A stretch of 64,000 bases of DNA from an uncultured Lachnospiraceae bacterium (GTDB lineage: Bacteria > Bacillota > Clostridia > Lachnospirales > Lachnospiraceae). The position numbers were made by a program, and so were the translations under genes. Position 1 is the stretch's first letter. Every line of letters starts with the position of its first letter. The stretch lies in assembly GCA_947629385.1 (NCBI GenBank), contig CANRDO010000005.1, positions 1 to 64,000 on the forward strand. The letters are read 5' to 3'. A model generated the notes under the pieces. The model made no database searches and was not told where the DNA came from. It saw only the letters and a program-made list of their open reading frames with translations. This document shows positions 22,791-31,595 of this stretch, in pieces.

Positions 22791-23984
22791 TTATTCGCCT
22801 TCTTTCATTTCAAATTCCCTAAGATACGGAATACCGCCATATACTCCTGCCAAATAATCCTTTTCGAATGATGCGTCTGACCTGACCTTGAAATCTGAAA
22901 GCGCAGACAGCTCCGAGTAGCCAAACTCATCCTTCTGAACAAACCAGATCTGGTCTCTCCTGAAGAACTTTTTGTCCATCAATGTCGTATCATGCGTCGT
23001 ATAAATCAATTGCGCAGTCGAATTATTATCGTAAAACAGATCGATAATGAATTTCAACAGGAGCGGATGGAGTTTAACGTTCAATTCATCCACAAAAATA
23101 GATTTATTTCCGTCCAGAGCAATCCTTGCATAGATGTACAGCATAATGCTTTTGAGCGTTCCTTCTGATTCATCGTATAAATTCAACAGATATTTTTTGC
23201 CATCCTTTCCTCTGTGAAATGTGAAAAATCTGGTCTCTTTCTCTGCAACCTCATAGACGATATCCTTAATGCCCGTATCAATGGCGGCAAGGAATTCTAA
23301 TAATTTAGGTTTCTCACAATCGATCACCCGTGGCAGGAAATTTCCCAATACGCGGGTATCCTCGCAGAAATCAGCTTCCACTACCAAAGTTGACATGATC
23401 AACGCATAAACAATCCGAAAAATATCAGTCTTCATTTTCAGTCTGTTAAAAAATGATAGTACCAGTACTTCGCTCGGAACTTGTTGCTTATATGCATCAC
23501 ATTCCTTTCTGACAGTTGCACCAAATTTGATTTCCTCCGTCGTTCTCTCAAAAATAGTGACTGTTCGATTCGTTTTCAGGTTCCTTCTGTATAGCCACTC
23601 TGTTACAATGCATTTTGCATTGTATTCAAAACCATATTTGTATTCATAGCCCCCAAAAATCTCAATAATCTGAAATTCGGAGTTTTCTACATTCTCCTCG
23701 AAGGAAAACGGTACATAATATTTTTTGATCGCTGTTTCAAATCCGTCAACAACATTATTCAAGGATTCGGCAATAATCTGTTGGAAATACCGCATTGCCA
23801 TATAAAAATTAGACTTTCCGCTTGCGTTTGCGCCATAAATTGCCGCTACCCTGATGTACTTTTCCCTCGTTCCGATATCAATCAGATTACCCGGATGTTC
23901 TTTGTATGCGTTGATTGCTGTCATATCGAGAACAGTTTCTTCCCTAAAAGAAAGGACATTTTTCACCGTAAACTGGACTAACAT
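22791..23984 (-). CDS. rloA: RloA-like AAA ATPase (AbiLi-type defence partner)
   Basis: This is an ABC/OLD-like AAA ATPase of the AAA_15/AAA_21 group. Walker A is GANASGKSN at residues 51-59. An ABC-like signature region reads YDESEGTLKS, Walker B is KSIFVDELNVKLHP, and a switch histidine sits in TTHDTTLMD. It starts at ATG 23984 with GGAGG 8 nt upstream and a near-consensus promoter at 24007-24036. The downstream partner is RloB, directly coupled. Length (397 aa) is normal for RloA. Together the two genes form a compact, AT-rich two-gene island between the radical SAM gene and the third WQG gene, as expected for a mobile defence module. I cannot assign the target. Confidence 0.87.
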   Translation of the reverse strand: MLVQFTVKNVLSFREETVLDMTAINAYKEHPGNLIDIGTREKYIRVAAIYGANASGKSNFYMAMRYFQQIIAESLNNVVDGFETAIKKYYVPFSFEENVENSEFQIIEIFGGYEYKYGFEYNAKCIVTEWLYRRNLKTNRTVTIFERTTEEIKFGATVRKECDAYKQQVPSEVLVLSFFNRLKMKTDIFRIVYALIMSTLVVEADFCEDTRVLGNFLPRVIDCEKPKLLEFLAAIDTGIKDIVYEVAEKETRFFTFHRGKDGKKYLLNLYDESEGTLKSIMLYIYARIALDGNKSIFVDELNVKLHPLLLKFIIDLFYDNNSTAQLIYTTHDTTLMDKKFFRRDQIWFVQKDEFGYSELSALSDFKVRSDASFEKDYLAGVYGGIPYLREFEMKEGE

Positions 23985-24006
23985 ATCGCAAACCTCCTTG
24001 TATAAT

Positions 24007-24036
24007 ATAATATACAGGTTTTAAATTTTATGTCAA
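24007..24036 (-). promoter_or_regulatory. Promoter of the rloAB pair
   Basis: TTGACA (24031-24036) and TATTAT (24007-24012) on the minus strand are separated by 18 bp. The implied transcript start is only about 15-20 nt before the rloA start codon, leaving room for just the GGAGG site. Confidence 0.7.
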
Positions 24037-24153
24037 TATTTTTACGGATTTTTCGTAATTTTGTTTATTTTATCTTTGGTTTTCTGATCTATGAGAATTG
24101 CGATAATATTAGTTTTCGAGACACAGCGATAGCCATTGGCCTTCCTGTATTCC

Positions 24154-24591
24154 TCATCCCCTTAACAACTCATGAATCTCCTTCAGCAGCTCCATCTCGC
24201 TCTGGTACTTGCGCATGATTCCGTCCGCGCTCAGTAAGCCGCCCTGCCAACCAGCCCTGCGGCGGCTCTGCACCAAAATGTCAAACGTGCAGTACGCGCC
24301 CTGCTGTGCATGGATCTCCTCATCGCTCAGGAAAATCTCCGGCGCGGCGTAGTGGCCCGTCCCAATCGCCGCGCCACGAAAGCTTCGCTTCTCCTGAAAG
24401 GTCTGCGGGTAGCCCCGCTTATCAAAGAGCTTGTCGGCCAGCACGATCATCTCTCCGAAATCGTGAAAGCTGATCGGCTCGCGGTTCATCTTGCTGTAAA
24501 ACCTTCCACGAACGCCCTGCGCGGCGTCGCTGTCTATGCAAACCCTGAGACTGTTTGCCGGGTATATTCTATCGTTCTTCTTGTCACTCAT
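24154..24591 (-). CDS. WQG-motif small protein 3
   Basis: This 145-residue protein is a full-length paralogue of the one at 2623-3087. Shared blocks are LRVCIDSD, GRFYSKMNREPISF, a helix ending GYPQ, then GWQGGLLSADG and SEMELLKEIHELL. It has no signal peptide or membrane segment. The frame stays open upstream to 24756, but that part is a Gln/Arg/Glu low-complexity translation of the octamer repeat at 24633-24720. The ATG at 24591 has GGAG 8 nt upstream and gives an N-terminus MSDKKN like the MSDSQS of paralogue 1, so I prefer it. It lies 197 bp downstream of prfA on the same strand. Function unknown. Confidence 0.78.
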   Translation of the reverse strand: MSDKKNDRIYPANSLRVCIDSDAAQGVRGRFYSKMNREPISFHDFGEMIVLADKLFDKRGYPQTFQEKRSFRGAAIGTGHYAAPEIFLSDEEIHAQQGAYCTFDILVQSRRRAGWQGGLLSADGIMRKYQSEMELLKEIHELLRG

Positions 24592-24632
24592 ACAACCTTC
24601 TCCTAACTGTTCCTTCCTGCCCTCAGCCTGTC

Positions 24633-24720
24633 CTCTGTTTCTCTGTTTCTCTGTTTCTCTGTTTCTCTGTTTCTCCGCTTCTCTGTCCCTCTGCTGCTCT
24701 ACTTCTCTGCTTCTCTGTAC
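24633..24720. repeat. Octamer tandem array upstream of WQG protein 3
   Basis: Eleven 8-bp units (CTCTGTTT on the plus strand, the first five perfect, the rest with substitutions) run without interruption. The array begins 42 bp upstream of the start codon at 24591, so the transcript would carry a purine-rich AAACAGAG tract. Slippage would change leader length. Confidence 0.88.
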
Positions 24721-24788
24721 TCCATTCCTATCCCGGCAGCATTTTCCCAAATTCACGGCTGCCGGTCTTCTTTGTCCAATCAGCTTCT

Positions 24789-25859
24789 TTACCCTGCCAT
24801 TTTTGCGAGCTTCGCCGCCTGGTCCGCCGCGATGCAGCTGTCGATGATCTCCTGAAGATCGCCGTCCAGAACCTTCTCCAGCTTGTAAAGCGTCAGATTG
24901 ATCCGGTGGTCTGTCACACGTCCCTGCGGGAAATTGTAGGTGCGGATCTTCTCCGAGCGGTCCCCGGTGCCCACCTGGCTCCTGCGCAGCTCCGCCTCTG
25001 CGTCGTGCGCCTTCTGCTGCTCAATATCGTACAGCTTCGCCCGCAGCAGCGCGAACGCCTTCGCCTTGTTCTGAAGCTGCGATTTCTCCGTCTGGCTGTA
25101 GACGACGATTCCCGTCGGATAATGGGTCAACCGCACCGCCGAGTCCGTCGTATTGACGCACTGGCCGCCGTTGCCCGACGCGCGCATCACGTCGATGCGG
25201 ATATCCTTCTCGTCGATCACAACCTCAAACTCCTCCGCCTCCGGCATCACGGCCACCGTGACCGTCGACGTGTGGATCCGCCCGCCCGACTCCGTCTCCG
25301 GCACGCGCTGCACACGGTGCACGCCCGACTCATATTTCAGCTTCGAGTACGCGCCCTGTCCCGTGATCATGAAGCTGACGTACTTCATACCGCCGATGCC
25401 GATCTCCTCTGCGTCCATCGTCTCGACCTTCCAGCGCTGGCTCTCCGCGTAGTGCACGTACATACGATAGATCTCGGCCGCGAACAGCGCAGCCTCGTCT
25501 CCTCCCGCTCCCGCGCGGATCTCCACGATGACGTTCTTGTCGTCGTTCGGGTCCTTCGGAAGCAGCAAAATCTTCAGCTTCTGCTCCAGCTCTCCGATCT
25601 GCTTCCGCGCCTCGGCAAGCTCCTCCTTGAGCATCTCGCGCATCTCCTCGTCCGACTCCTCGTCCAGCATCGCAAGACTGTCATCGATCGTCTCATTACA
25701 TTTGCGATACTCCCGATACGCGTCCACGATCGGCTGCAGGCTGCCTTGCTCCTTCATGAGCTTCTGAAACCTCGCCTGATCCGCGATCACCGCCGGATCA
25801 TTGAGCATGTTCAGGATCTCCTCAAAGCGCATCAGAAGATCGTCTAATTTATCAAACAT
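24789..25859 (-). CDS. prfA: Peptide chain release factor 1
   Basis: RF1 recognises UAA and UAG stop codons and triggers peptide release on the ribosome. The 356-residue length is standard. The stop-codon recognition tripeptide is PET in [14 protein letters not shown], fitting the RF1 PxT pattern rather than the RF2 SPF. The catalytic GGQ sits in [18 protein letters not shown]. This Gln is the substrate of PrmC, whose gene overlaps the prfA start by 8 bp immediately upstream. The ATG at 25859 is preceded by GGAGG 7 nt upstream. It is the last conserved gene of the rho-rpmE-DUF1385-prmC-prfA cluster. Confidence 0.97.
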   Translation of the reverse strand: MFDKLDDLLMRFEEILNMLNDPAVIADQARFQKLMKEQGSLQPIVDAYREYRKCNETIDDSLAMLDEESDEEMREMLKEELAEARKQIGELEQKLKILLLPKDPNDDKNVIVEIRAGAGGDEAALFAAEIYRMYVHYAESQRWKVETMDAEEIGIGGMKYVSFMITGQGAYSKLKYESGVHRVQRVPETESGGRIHTSTVTVAVMPEAEEFEVVIDEKDIRIDVMRASGNGGQCVNTTDSAVRLTHYPTGIVVYSQTEKSQLQNKAKAFALLRAKLYDIEQQKAHDAEAELRRSQVGTGDRSEKIRTYNFPQGRVTDHRINLTLYKLEKVLDGDLQEIIDSCIAADQAAKLAKMAG

Positions 25860-26991
25860 GGAACTTCCTCCCTGTCTTATCTTCTACTCTCCCAATTTGC
25901 ATCAAAAAATCTTTACCGCGTCCGATCCATCTGCCGACGGCGACGCGGTCATGTCCGGCCAGATCGCGGATCACCCTGATCGCCGCGAAACCTGCCTTCG
26001 CCATCAGAGCACTTACCGCCTCCGCCTGATCGTACCCGATCTCGAAAAGCAGCCAGCCGCCGTCCGACAAATACGCAGGACTTTGGCGGGTAATCTCCCG
26101 GTAAAAATGCAGTCCGTCCTCCGAACCGTCAAGCGCCAGGGACGGCTCGTGCAGCCGCACCTCCTCCGAAAGCTCCCCGATCACCGCCGTGCGGATATAC
26201 GGAGGGTTCGACACGATCATATCATATTTTCCTTCAATCCCGGCGAACAGATCGCTCTCTATAAAGCGCACCTGCGCGCCCAGTCTTCGCGCGTTCTCCC
26301 GCGCAACCGCAAGGGCCTCCGGCGAGATATCGGAAGCGTCCACACAGATTTCCTGTCCAACACCCACAATCTTCTGACAGCCAGTATCCTGCTTTGTCAT
26401 CCACGGATCACCTTCTGCCTGATCCTTCCCGCAAACAATCATGCCGGCTCTTCTGTCACCGGCAACATTCCGCGCGAGATACTCCAGCGCCAGCTTCGCG
26501 AGGCTTACCGCAATGCACCCGGATCCGGTGCACAGATCAAGTACACGCATCCCCGGGCACAGCCGCGCGAACGCTTCTTCCACGAGCGTCTCCGTATCCT
26601 GCCGCGGGATCAGCACATGCTCATTCACCAAAAACGACAAGCCCATAAACTCCTGCTCCCCGGTCAGATGCTGCAGGGGGATATGCTCTCCGCGCCGTTC
26701 AAGCAGCTCCCGGTATCTTTGGACTATCTCCGCCGCCCGCAAACTCTCACAGACTGCCTCCAGTGGTTCCATCGCACACGCCAGATACTGCGCTCGGCTA
26801 AGCCCCGTCACGTGCTCCAACAGCAGCCACGCGTCCACGGACGCGTCCGCGACATCGTGCTCCGCCAGATATTCTTCCCCATAGAGAAGCATTTCTCTCA
26901 GGCTCGCCGGCCTCTTCCAATTGCCAGATTCCAATTTCAAATCGCCTGTCCTGATCTTCCCTGTTTCATGTTCCGTCGACGGTTTCTTCAT
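25852..26991 (-). CDS. prmC: Release factor glutamine methyltransferase
   Basis: PrmC methylates the Gln of the GGQ motif in release factors using SAM. The helical N-terminal domain ([12 protein letters not shown] to LLEHVTG) is followed by the release-factor-binding segment. The methyltransferase motif [17 protein letters not shown] and the catalytic NPPY in [11 protein letters not shown] come after it. Between motif I and motif II there is an extra segment of about 40 residues (AGDRRAG to [11 protein letters not shown]) that typical PrmC lacks. I chose the ATG at 26991, 4 nt after the stop of the DUF1385 gene; it has no clear binding site, so coupling is likely. The open frame to 27084 lies inside the upstream gene and is Arg-rich. 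Its end overlaps prfA. Confidence 0.93.
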   Translation of the reverse strand: MKKPSTEHETGKIRTGDLKLESGNWKRPASLREMLLYGEEYLAEHDVADASVDAWLLLEHVTGLSRAQYLACAMEPLEAVCESLRAAEIVQRYRELLERRGEHIPLQHLTGEQEFMGLSFLVNEHVLIPRQDTETLVEEAFARLCPGMRVLDLCTGSGCIAVSLAKLALEYLARNVAGDRRAGMIVCGKDQAEGDPWMTKQDTGCQKIVGVGQEICVDASDISPEALAVARENARRLGAQVRFIESDLFAGIEGKYDMIVSNPPYIRTAVIGELSEEVRLHEPSLALDGSEDGLHFYREITRQSPAYLSDGGWLLFEIGYDQAEAVSALMAKAGFAAIRVIRDLAGHDRVAVGRWIGRGKDFLMQIGRVEDKTGRKFHV

Positions 26992-26995
26992 ATTC

Positions 26996-28156
26996 TCAGG
27001 CTTTTGCCGACGCTTCCGACTCTTTTCCGGCTGTCGGCTCAGCGTCCGGAGTCGTCTCTTCCGCTCCGGACGGCTTCTTCTCAACCGGCTCGTAGTGCGT
27101 CCCGAATTCCCGGTTCTCGAATTCTCTCCAGTCGAACACCGCCTCGACCGACGCGATCGCCACCTCGATCATCGAATCGTCCGGCTCCTTCGTCGTCATG
27201 TGCTGCAGCAGCATGCCCGGCCTGCTCAGGAGATTGACGATCTTATTGTCGCTCATGCCCGCCAGCCGGATAAACTCGTACGACACACCCGCGATCAGAG
27301 GAAGCAGCGCCAGGCGCAGCACAACACGCCAAAATCCCGCGTGCACATGGATCAGCGCAAACAAAGGAATACTTACCACCATGATAAACACGATGCTTAC
27401 AAACATCACGATAAACAGAAAACTTGTGCCGCAGCGCTTGTGCTCGCGCGAGCTCGCCCGCACATTCTCCACGTTCAGCTCCAGCCCGTGCTCAATGCAG
27501 TTGATGCACTTATGCTCCGCGCCGTGGTACATGAAGTTGCGCTGAATGTCCTTCATCCGCGAGATCAGATACAGATATCCGAAGAAAATGATCAGCTTCA
27601 CGACGCCCTCCGCCACCAGGATCAGCGTCTCGGACGTGATCACATTCCGCAGGAAACGCGACAGGAAATACGGCAGCAGGATGAAAAGCGCTACCGAGAA
27701 CGCAAGCGAAAAAATCACCGTCACCGTCATCAGCGCGTCGTCCCCGGCCGAATCAGGATTCTCGGCCTCCTTCTTCAGCTTCGTCTCGCACTTGTCAAGT
27801 ACCTTCTGCGCCTCGGCATCTTTGCCCTGCTCTTTAAGCTTCTGTGCCTTCGCCTGCGCCTTTTTGCGCGCCTTGCCCTCACGCTCTGCCCGCTCTTCCT
27901 CCGTCTCCTCCGCAAAAAGCGTCGCGGAATACATCAGCGACTTCATGCCGAGCACCAGCGAATCGACAAAATTCACCACGCCGCGGATGATCGGCAGCTG
28001 CACAAACTTCTGATGCTTGAGTTTCGAGCTCTTGCAATCCTGCACGTCCACCACGATCTGCTTGTCCGGCGTCCGCACCGCCACCGCGTACTTGCCGCCG
28101 TTGCGCATCATGACGCCCTCGATCACTGCCTGTCCTCCTATCCCGGATGGTTTCAT
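26996..28156 (-). CDS. DUF1385 (YqhQ-type) membrane protein
   Basis: The N-terminus KPSGIGGQAVIEGVMMRNGGKYAVAVR is the hallmark of DUF1385 proteins, whose function is not established. After a charged segment with an unusual Lys/Ala/Glu-rich stretch (residues about 88-130) come membrane helices near 148-170, 183-205, 245-265 and 272-290. A conserved cytoplasmic EHKCINCIEHG lies between them, and the C-terminal tail is Pro/Glu/Ala-rich. The ATG at 28156 has AAGGAGG upstream. In Clostridia this gene commonly precedes prmC and prfA as it does here, and the 4-nt gap to prmC indicates an operon. Confidence 0.92.
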   Translation of the reverse strand: MKPSGIGGQAVIEGVMMRNGGKYAVAVRTPDKQIVVDVQDCKSSKLKHQKFVQLPIIRGVVNFVDSLVLGMKSLMYSATLFAEETEEERAEREGKARKKAQAKAQKLKEQGKDAEAQKVLDKCETKLKKEAENPDSAGDDALMTVTVIFSLAFSVALFILLPYFLSRFLRNVITSETLILVAEGVVKLIIFFGYLYLISRMKDIQRNFMYHGAEHKCINCIEHGLELNVENVRASSREHKRCGTSFLFIVMFVSIVFIMVVSIPLFALIHVHAGFWRVVLRLALLPLIAGVSYEFIRLAGMSDNKIVNLLSRPGMLLQHMTTKEPDDSMIEVAIASVEAVFDWREFENREFGTHYEPVEKKPSGAEETTPDAEPTAGKESEASAKA

Positions 28157-28247
28157 TGTAATTCCTCCTTAAATGCAAACGAGACTGCCGCAAAACAGCC
28201 CGTGCCTCACGAGCTCTACTTGACGACAGTCCCGTATGATCTCTAAA

Positions 28248-28454
28248 CTATTTGGATTCAATTCCGTATTTCTTATTGAATCTCTCGATACGGCCGCGGG
28301 CTGCTGCAGTCTTCTGCTGACCCGTGTAGAACGAGTGGCACTTGGAGCAGATTTCCACGTGGATGTCCTTCTTCGTAGAACCTGTCACGAATGTGTTGCC
28401 ACAGTTGCATGTCACAGTTGCCTGATAATACTCCGGATGGATTCCTTCCTTCAT
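28248..28454 (-). CDS. rpmE: 50S ribosomal protein L31
   Basis: This is the 68-residue large-subunit protein L31. It begins [16 protein letters not shown]. The zinc-ribbon cysteines are present (CNCG near residue 15 and CSKC near 35), so this is the zinc-containing C+ form. The tail [18 protein letters not shown] is typical. The ATG at 28454 has GAGG 8 nt upstream; a GTG at 28463 is less likely. It lies between rho and the DUF1385 gene, the usual order, and has its own promoter at 28637-28665. Confidence 0.97.
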   Translation of the reverse strand: MKEGIHPEYYQATVTCNCGNTFVTGSTKKDIHVEICSKCHSFYTGQQKTAAARGRIERFNKKYGIESK

Positions 28455-28636
28455 GATCTTCACCTCTTCTTCTTTGATCGTGAACTGCGGCCGGCATATC
28501 TACGGCCCATCCGCCGCTCTTCGCCCCTGCCCTTTTCCGGTCGATGCCGCTCGAATACTACCGCGGCAAGCCTTCCCGGACTATCCCTGCAAGTCCCTGC
28601 AGTTCGCGTTCCACATATTTATAGAACAGCTTTTAG

Positions 28637-28665
28637 ATGATAGCATGTTTTCGGCGAAAATGCAA
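28637..28665 (-). promoter_or_regulatory. Promoter of rpmE
   Basis: TTGCAT (28660-28665) and TATCAT (28637-28642) on the minus strand are 17 bp apart, between the end of rho and rpmE. The leader would be about 175 nt; I recognise no riboswitch or conserved RNA fold in it. Confidence 0.65.
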
Positions 28666-28678
28666 CCAAAAAATTTAC

Positions 28679-30235
28679 TTACACAAACTTCTGCCTGCGC
28701 ACCCGCTGCACGAGCTCACGGTTGTCCCGTGTGTGCACGAACATGTTCAGGATGTTCTCAACCGCTTCGTCAGACTTCAGGCCGTTCAGCGCCCGGCGCA
28801 TGATGTAGACTGCCTCCTGCTCCTCGCGGTCCAGCAAGAGATCCTCGCGCCGTGTGCCGGATTTCGGGATATCGATGGCCGGGAACACGCGCCGCTCGGA
28901 GAGCTTGCGGTCCAGTACAAGCTCCATGTTGCCGGTGCCCTTAAATTCCTCATAGACGACGTCGTCCATCTTGCTGCCCGTATCCACGAGCGCCGTCGCC
29001 AGGATTGTCAGGCTGCCGCCCTCGCGCATCTTACGCGCCGCGCCGAAGAAGCGCTTCGGCATGTGCAGCGCCGCCGGGTCGAGGCCACCTGAGAGGGTTC
29101 TGCCGCTCGGCGGAACCGTGAGGTTGTATGCGCGCGCCAGGCGCGTGATGCTGTCGAGCAGGATCGTCACATTTTCCTTCTGCTCCACGAGCCGCTTCGC
29201 GCGCTCGATCACCATCTCAGACACACGCTTGTGGTGCTCCGGCAGCTCGTCAAACGTCGAATAGATGACCTCGACATTGTCGCCGCGGATCGCCTCCTTG
29301 ATATCCGTGACCTCCTCCGGACGCTCGTCGATCAAAAGGATCAAAAGCTTCATGTCCGGATCGTTCTCCAGAATCGAACGCGCCACATCCTTCAAAAGCG
29401 TGGTCTTACCGGCCTTCGGCGGCGAGACGATCATGCCTCTTTGCCCCTTGCCGATCGGGGAGAACAGGTCCACGATACGCATCGCCACCGCCCGCGAAGC
29501 CCGCTCCATGCGCAGGCGTTCGTTCGGGAAGATCGGCGTCATATCCTCAAAATTGTAACGCTTCATCGCCTCGGAAGGCACCTTGCCGTTGATCGTCTTC
29601 AGGTAAAGCAGCGCGCTGAATTTCTCTTGCTGCGCCTTGATCCTCGTATTGCCGGAGATAATATCCCCGGTCTTCAGATTGAACTTGCGAATCTGCGACG
29701 GGGAGACGTACACGTCGTTCTCTCCCGGCATGTAATTGTCGCTTCGGATGAAACCAAAACCGTCCTGCATGACCTCCAGAATGCCGGTCGCTACCTGCCC
29801 GCTGTCAAGCTGCGAGAGCTCTGTGGGCGGCTTGTCGCGGCCGTCCTGCCGCTGGATATTCGCCTCCGTATTCTGTCTCGGCGCATTTGCTTCCGGACGG
29901 CTCTCACGCTCTATGCCCTGTCTCGGCGCATTCGCTTCCGGACGGCTCTCACGCTCTATGCCCTGTCTCGGCGCATTCGTTTCCGGACGACTCTCACGCA
30001 CCTGCGGCTCCGCCTTTACTTTCTGCGCCGTGGCCTTCGCCCCCGCTTTCTCCTTCTGTGCCGCGTCTGCCTTCTCCTTCTGTGCTGCAGCCTGCGCTTT
30101 CTTGTCCACTTCGTCCTGCGCGAGCATCGCTTCCACAAGCTCCGCCTTCTTCATTCCCGAGATACCCTTCATGCCCCTTGCCTTCGCCAAATCCTTCAGC
30201 ACAGCCAGAGACAGTGACTCATACTTTTCTCTCAT
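28679..30235 (-). CDS. rho: Transcription termination factor Rho
   Basis: Rho is the hexameric RNA-dependent ATPase that ends transcription. The N-terminal Rho_N helix domain ([16 protein letters not shown]) is followed by a disordered insert of about 100 residues rich in Lys, Ala, Arg and Glu. This insert carries about three copies of a 15-residue repeat, [15 protein letters not shown]. The cold-shock RNA-binding domain contains [13 protein letters not shown]. The ATPase core has Walker [25 protein letters not shown] and the Q-loop/R-loop segments through [20 protein letters not shown] chose ATG 30235, with GAGG just upstream, giving 518 residues, longer than E. coli Rho because of the insert. 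High-GC bacteria and Bacteroides carry comparable disordered inserts. Confidence 0.96.
   Translation of the reverse strand: MREKYESLSLAVLKDLAKARGMKGISGMKKAELVEAMLAQDEVDKKAQAAAQKEKADAAQKEKAGAKATAQKVKAEPQVRESRPETNAPRQGIERESRPEANAPRQGIERESRPEANAPRQNTEANIQRQDGRDKPPTELSQLDSGQVATGILEVMQDGFGFIRSDNYMPGENDVYVSPSQIRKFNLKTGDIISGNTRIKAQQEKFSALLYLKTINGKVPSEAMKRYNFEDMTPIFPNERLRMERASRAVAMRIVDLFSPIGKGQRGMIVSPPKAGKTTLLKDVARSILENDPDMKLLILLIDERPEEVTDIKEAIRGDNVEVIYSTFDELPEHHKRVSEMVIERAKRLVEQKENVTILLDSITRLARAYNLTVPPSGRTLSGGLDPAALHMPKRFFGAARKMREGGSLTILATALVDTGSKMDDVVYEEFKGTGNMELVLDRKLSERRVFPAIDIPKSGTRREDLLLDREEQEAVYIMRRALNGLKSDEAVENILNMFVHTRDNRELVQRVRRQKFV
29876..30002 (-). repeat. 45-bp in-frame repeats in the rho insert
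   Basis: Units starting at 29891 and 29936 are identical or nearly so over 45 bp, with a third partial unit from 29981. Each encodes [15 protein letters not shown] or a close variant. Confidence 0.85.
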
Positions 30236-30399
30236 ACCCACCTCTTCATATCTTTTATTTGTAAACAACCTCTATAAAACTCACGCTCAAAAATCGAATG
30301 CCCTATTGGAATAATTGTCTGAATCGACAGAGACGAATCCCCGATAAACACTGCTTTTTCTTATCTTACCACAAGCTTTTCGAAATGAAAAGAGAAAAA

Positions 30400-31551
30400 T
30401 TAGCAGCCAAACAGCTCCGCCGTCTTCTTCATTCTCTCCGCGACGGAAACCCCGAAGGGACAACGGGACTCGCACTCCTGGCAGCCGATACACTCAGAGG
30501 CTTTGTGCTCCAGCAGCATATAGTGGGACTTGATCGTCGCAGGCACCTCCGGCTGCATCGCCGCAAGATCGTAATATTTGTTGATCATGGCAATATCAAG
30601 CTCCGCCGCACACGGCTTGCAGTGGCCGCAGTAGGTGCACTGCCCACTGTAGGAATGAAACGGCGCGTGTGCGAGCACGGACGCGTAATCCTTTTCCTCC
30701 TCCGGGGCATTCTCATAGCGCACGGCCTGATCGACCTGCTCTTTGGTATCGTATCCGCACAGGACCGAGGAGACGCCGGGGCGCGTGAGCGCATAGTGAA
30801 TACACTGCAGCGGCGTAAGACTTACCCCGAACGGCGAGCGCTTTTCGTCGAACAATCTGCCTCCGGCAAAGCCCTTCATCACGGTGATCCCGACATTCTG
30901 CTCTTCACACAGCTGATACAGCTGCGCTCTTTCTTTATTAATTCCGGAAAGGCCCTGGTCGTATCGGTATCCTTCGGAAAGCAGCTCGTCTAAATCCTCT
31001 CCGGCAGGCAGCATGTCAAACGCCGGATTGATGCTGAAAAGGAGCATCTCAATCAGACTCGAGCGCACAGCCAGCTTCGCGGTCTCCGGATTGTGGGAGC
31101 TCATCCCGATATGGCGGATCGTGCCCTTCGCCTTCAGCTCCTTTACATATTCCATAAACTCAGAGTCCTGCAGCGCATTCCAGTCCTCCACCGTATCCAC
31201 GTAATGGATCATCCCCAGATCGATATAATCCGTCCCGAGCCGCGCGAGCAGATCCTCAAACGCCGGCCGCACATACTTCATCTCTCTGGTGCGCACGTAT
31301 TGGCCATCCTGCCAGGTGGAGCCAAGATGCCCTTGTATGTACCAATTTTCCCGGTTCCCGGCAATCGCCTGCCCGATGATATTTCGGGACTTCGGGTCGG
31401 GCATCCAGCAGTCGATGATATTGATCCCCTGTTCGGACGCATAGCGCATCAGCTCCACCGACTCCTCCTCCGGATGTCGCTCCAGCCATTCGCCGCCGAA
31501 TCCGATCTCGCTCACCATTAATCCAGTCTTGCCAAGCAGCCTCTTTCTCAT
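30400..31551 (-). CDS. Aldo/keto reductase with C-terminal 4Fe-4S domain
   Basis: The N-terminal TIM barrel has the family features GLMVSEIGFGGEWL, an altered active-site strand NIIDCWMPDP (where a canonical enzyme has the Asp and Tyr), and RHIGMSSHNPE. The C-terminus adds two cysteine clusters, CTYCGHCKPC near residue 305 and CIGCQECESRCPFGV near 358, expected to bind [4Fe-4S] clusters. Such fused oxidoreductases are common in anaerobes, and their substrates are mostly unknown. ATG 31551 has AAGGAGG upstream. A paralogue sits at 49857-50972. It lies 44 bp downstream of the GH2 gene on the same strand, which suggests a carbohydrate-linked role, but this is weak. Confidence 0.9.
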   Translation of the reverse strand: MRKRLLGKTGLMVSEIGFGGEWLERHPEEESVELMRYASEQGINIIDCWMPDPKSRNIIGQAIAGNRENWYIQGHLGSTWQDGQYVRTREMKYVRPAFEDLLARLGTDYIDLGMIHYVDTVEDWNALQDSEFMEYVKELKAKGTIRHIGMSSHNPETAKLAVRSSLIEMLLFSINPAFDMLPAGEDLDELLSEGYRYDQGLSGINKERAQLYQLCEEQNVGITVMKGFAGGRLFDEKRSPFGVSLTPLQCIHYALTRPGVSSVLCGYDTKEQVDQAVRYENAPEEEKDYASVLAHAPFHSYSGQCTYCGHCKPCAAELDIAMINKYYDLAAMQPEVPATIKSHYMLLEHKASECIGCQECESRCPFGVSVAERMKKTAELFGC

Positions 31552-31595
31552 CGTTCTTCCTCCTTTTTCATAAAACAGCTTCAGCTATTAATGCT

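Noticed and set aside
24592..24756. Longer N-terminus for WQG protein 3
   Set aside because: The extension is a translation of the octamer repeat. The ATG at 24591 has a good binding site and matches the paralogue N-terminus.
28180..28240. Terminator downstream of rpmE
   Set aside because: GACTG and CAGTC arms can pair across about 35 bases, but the loop is large and the T tract weak, so I did not list it.
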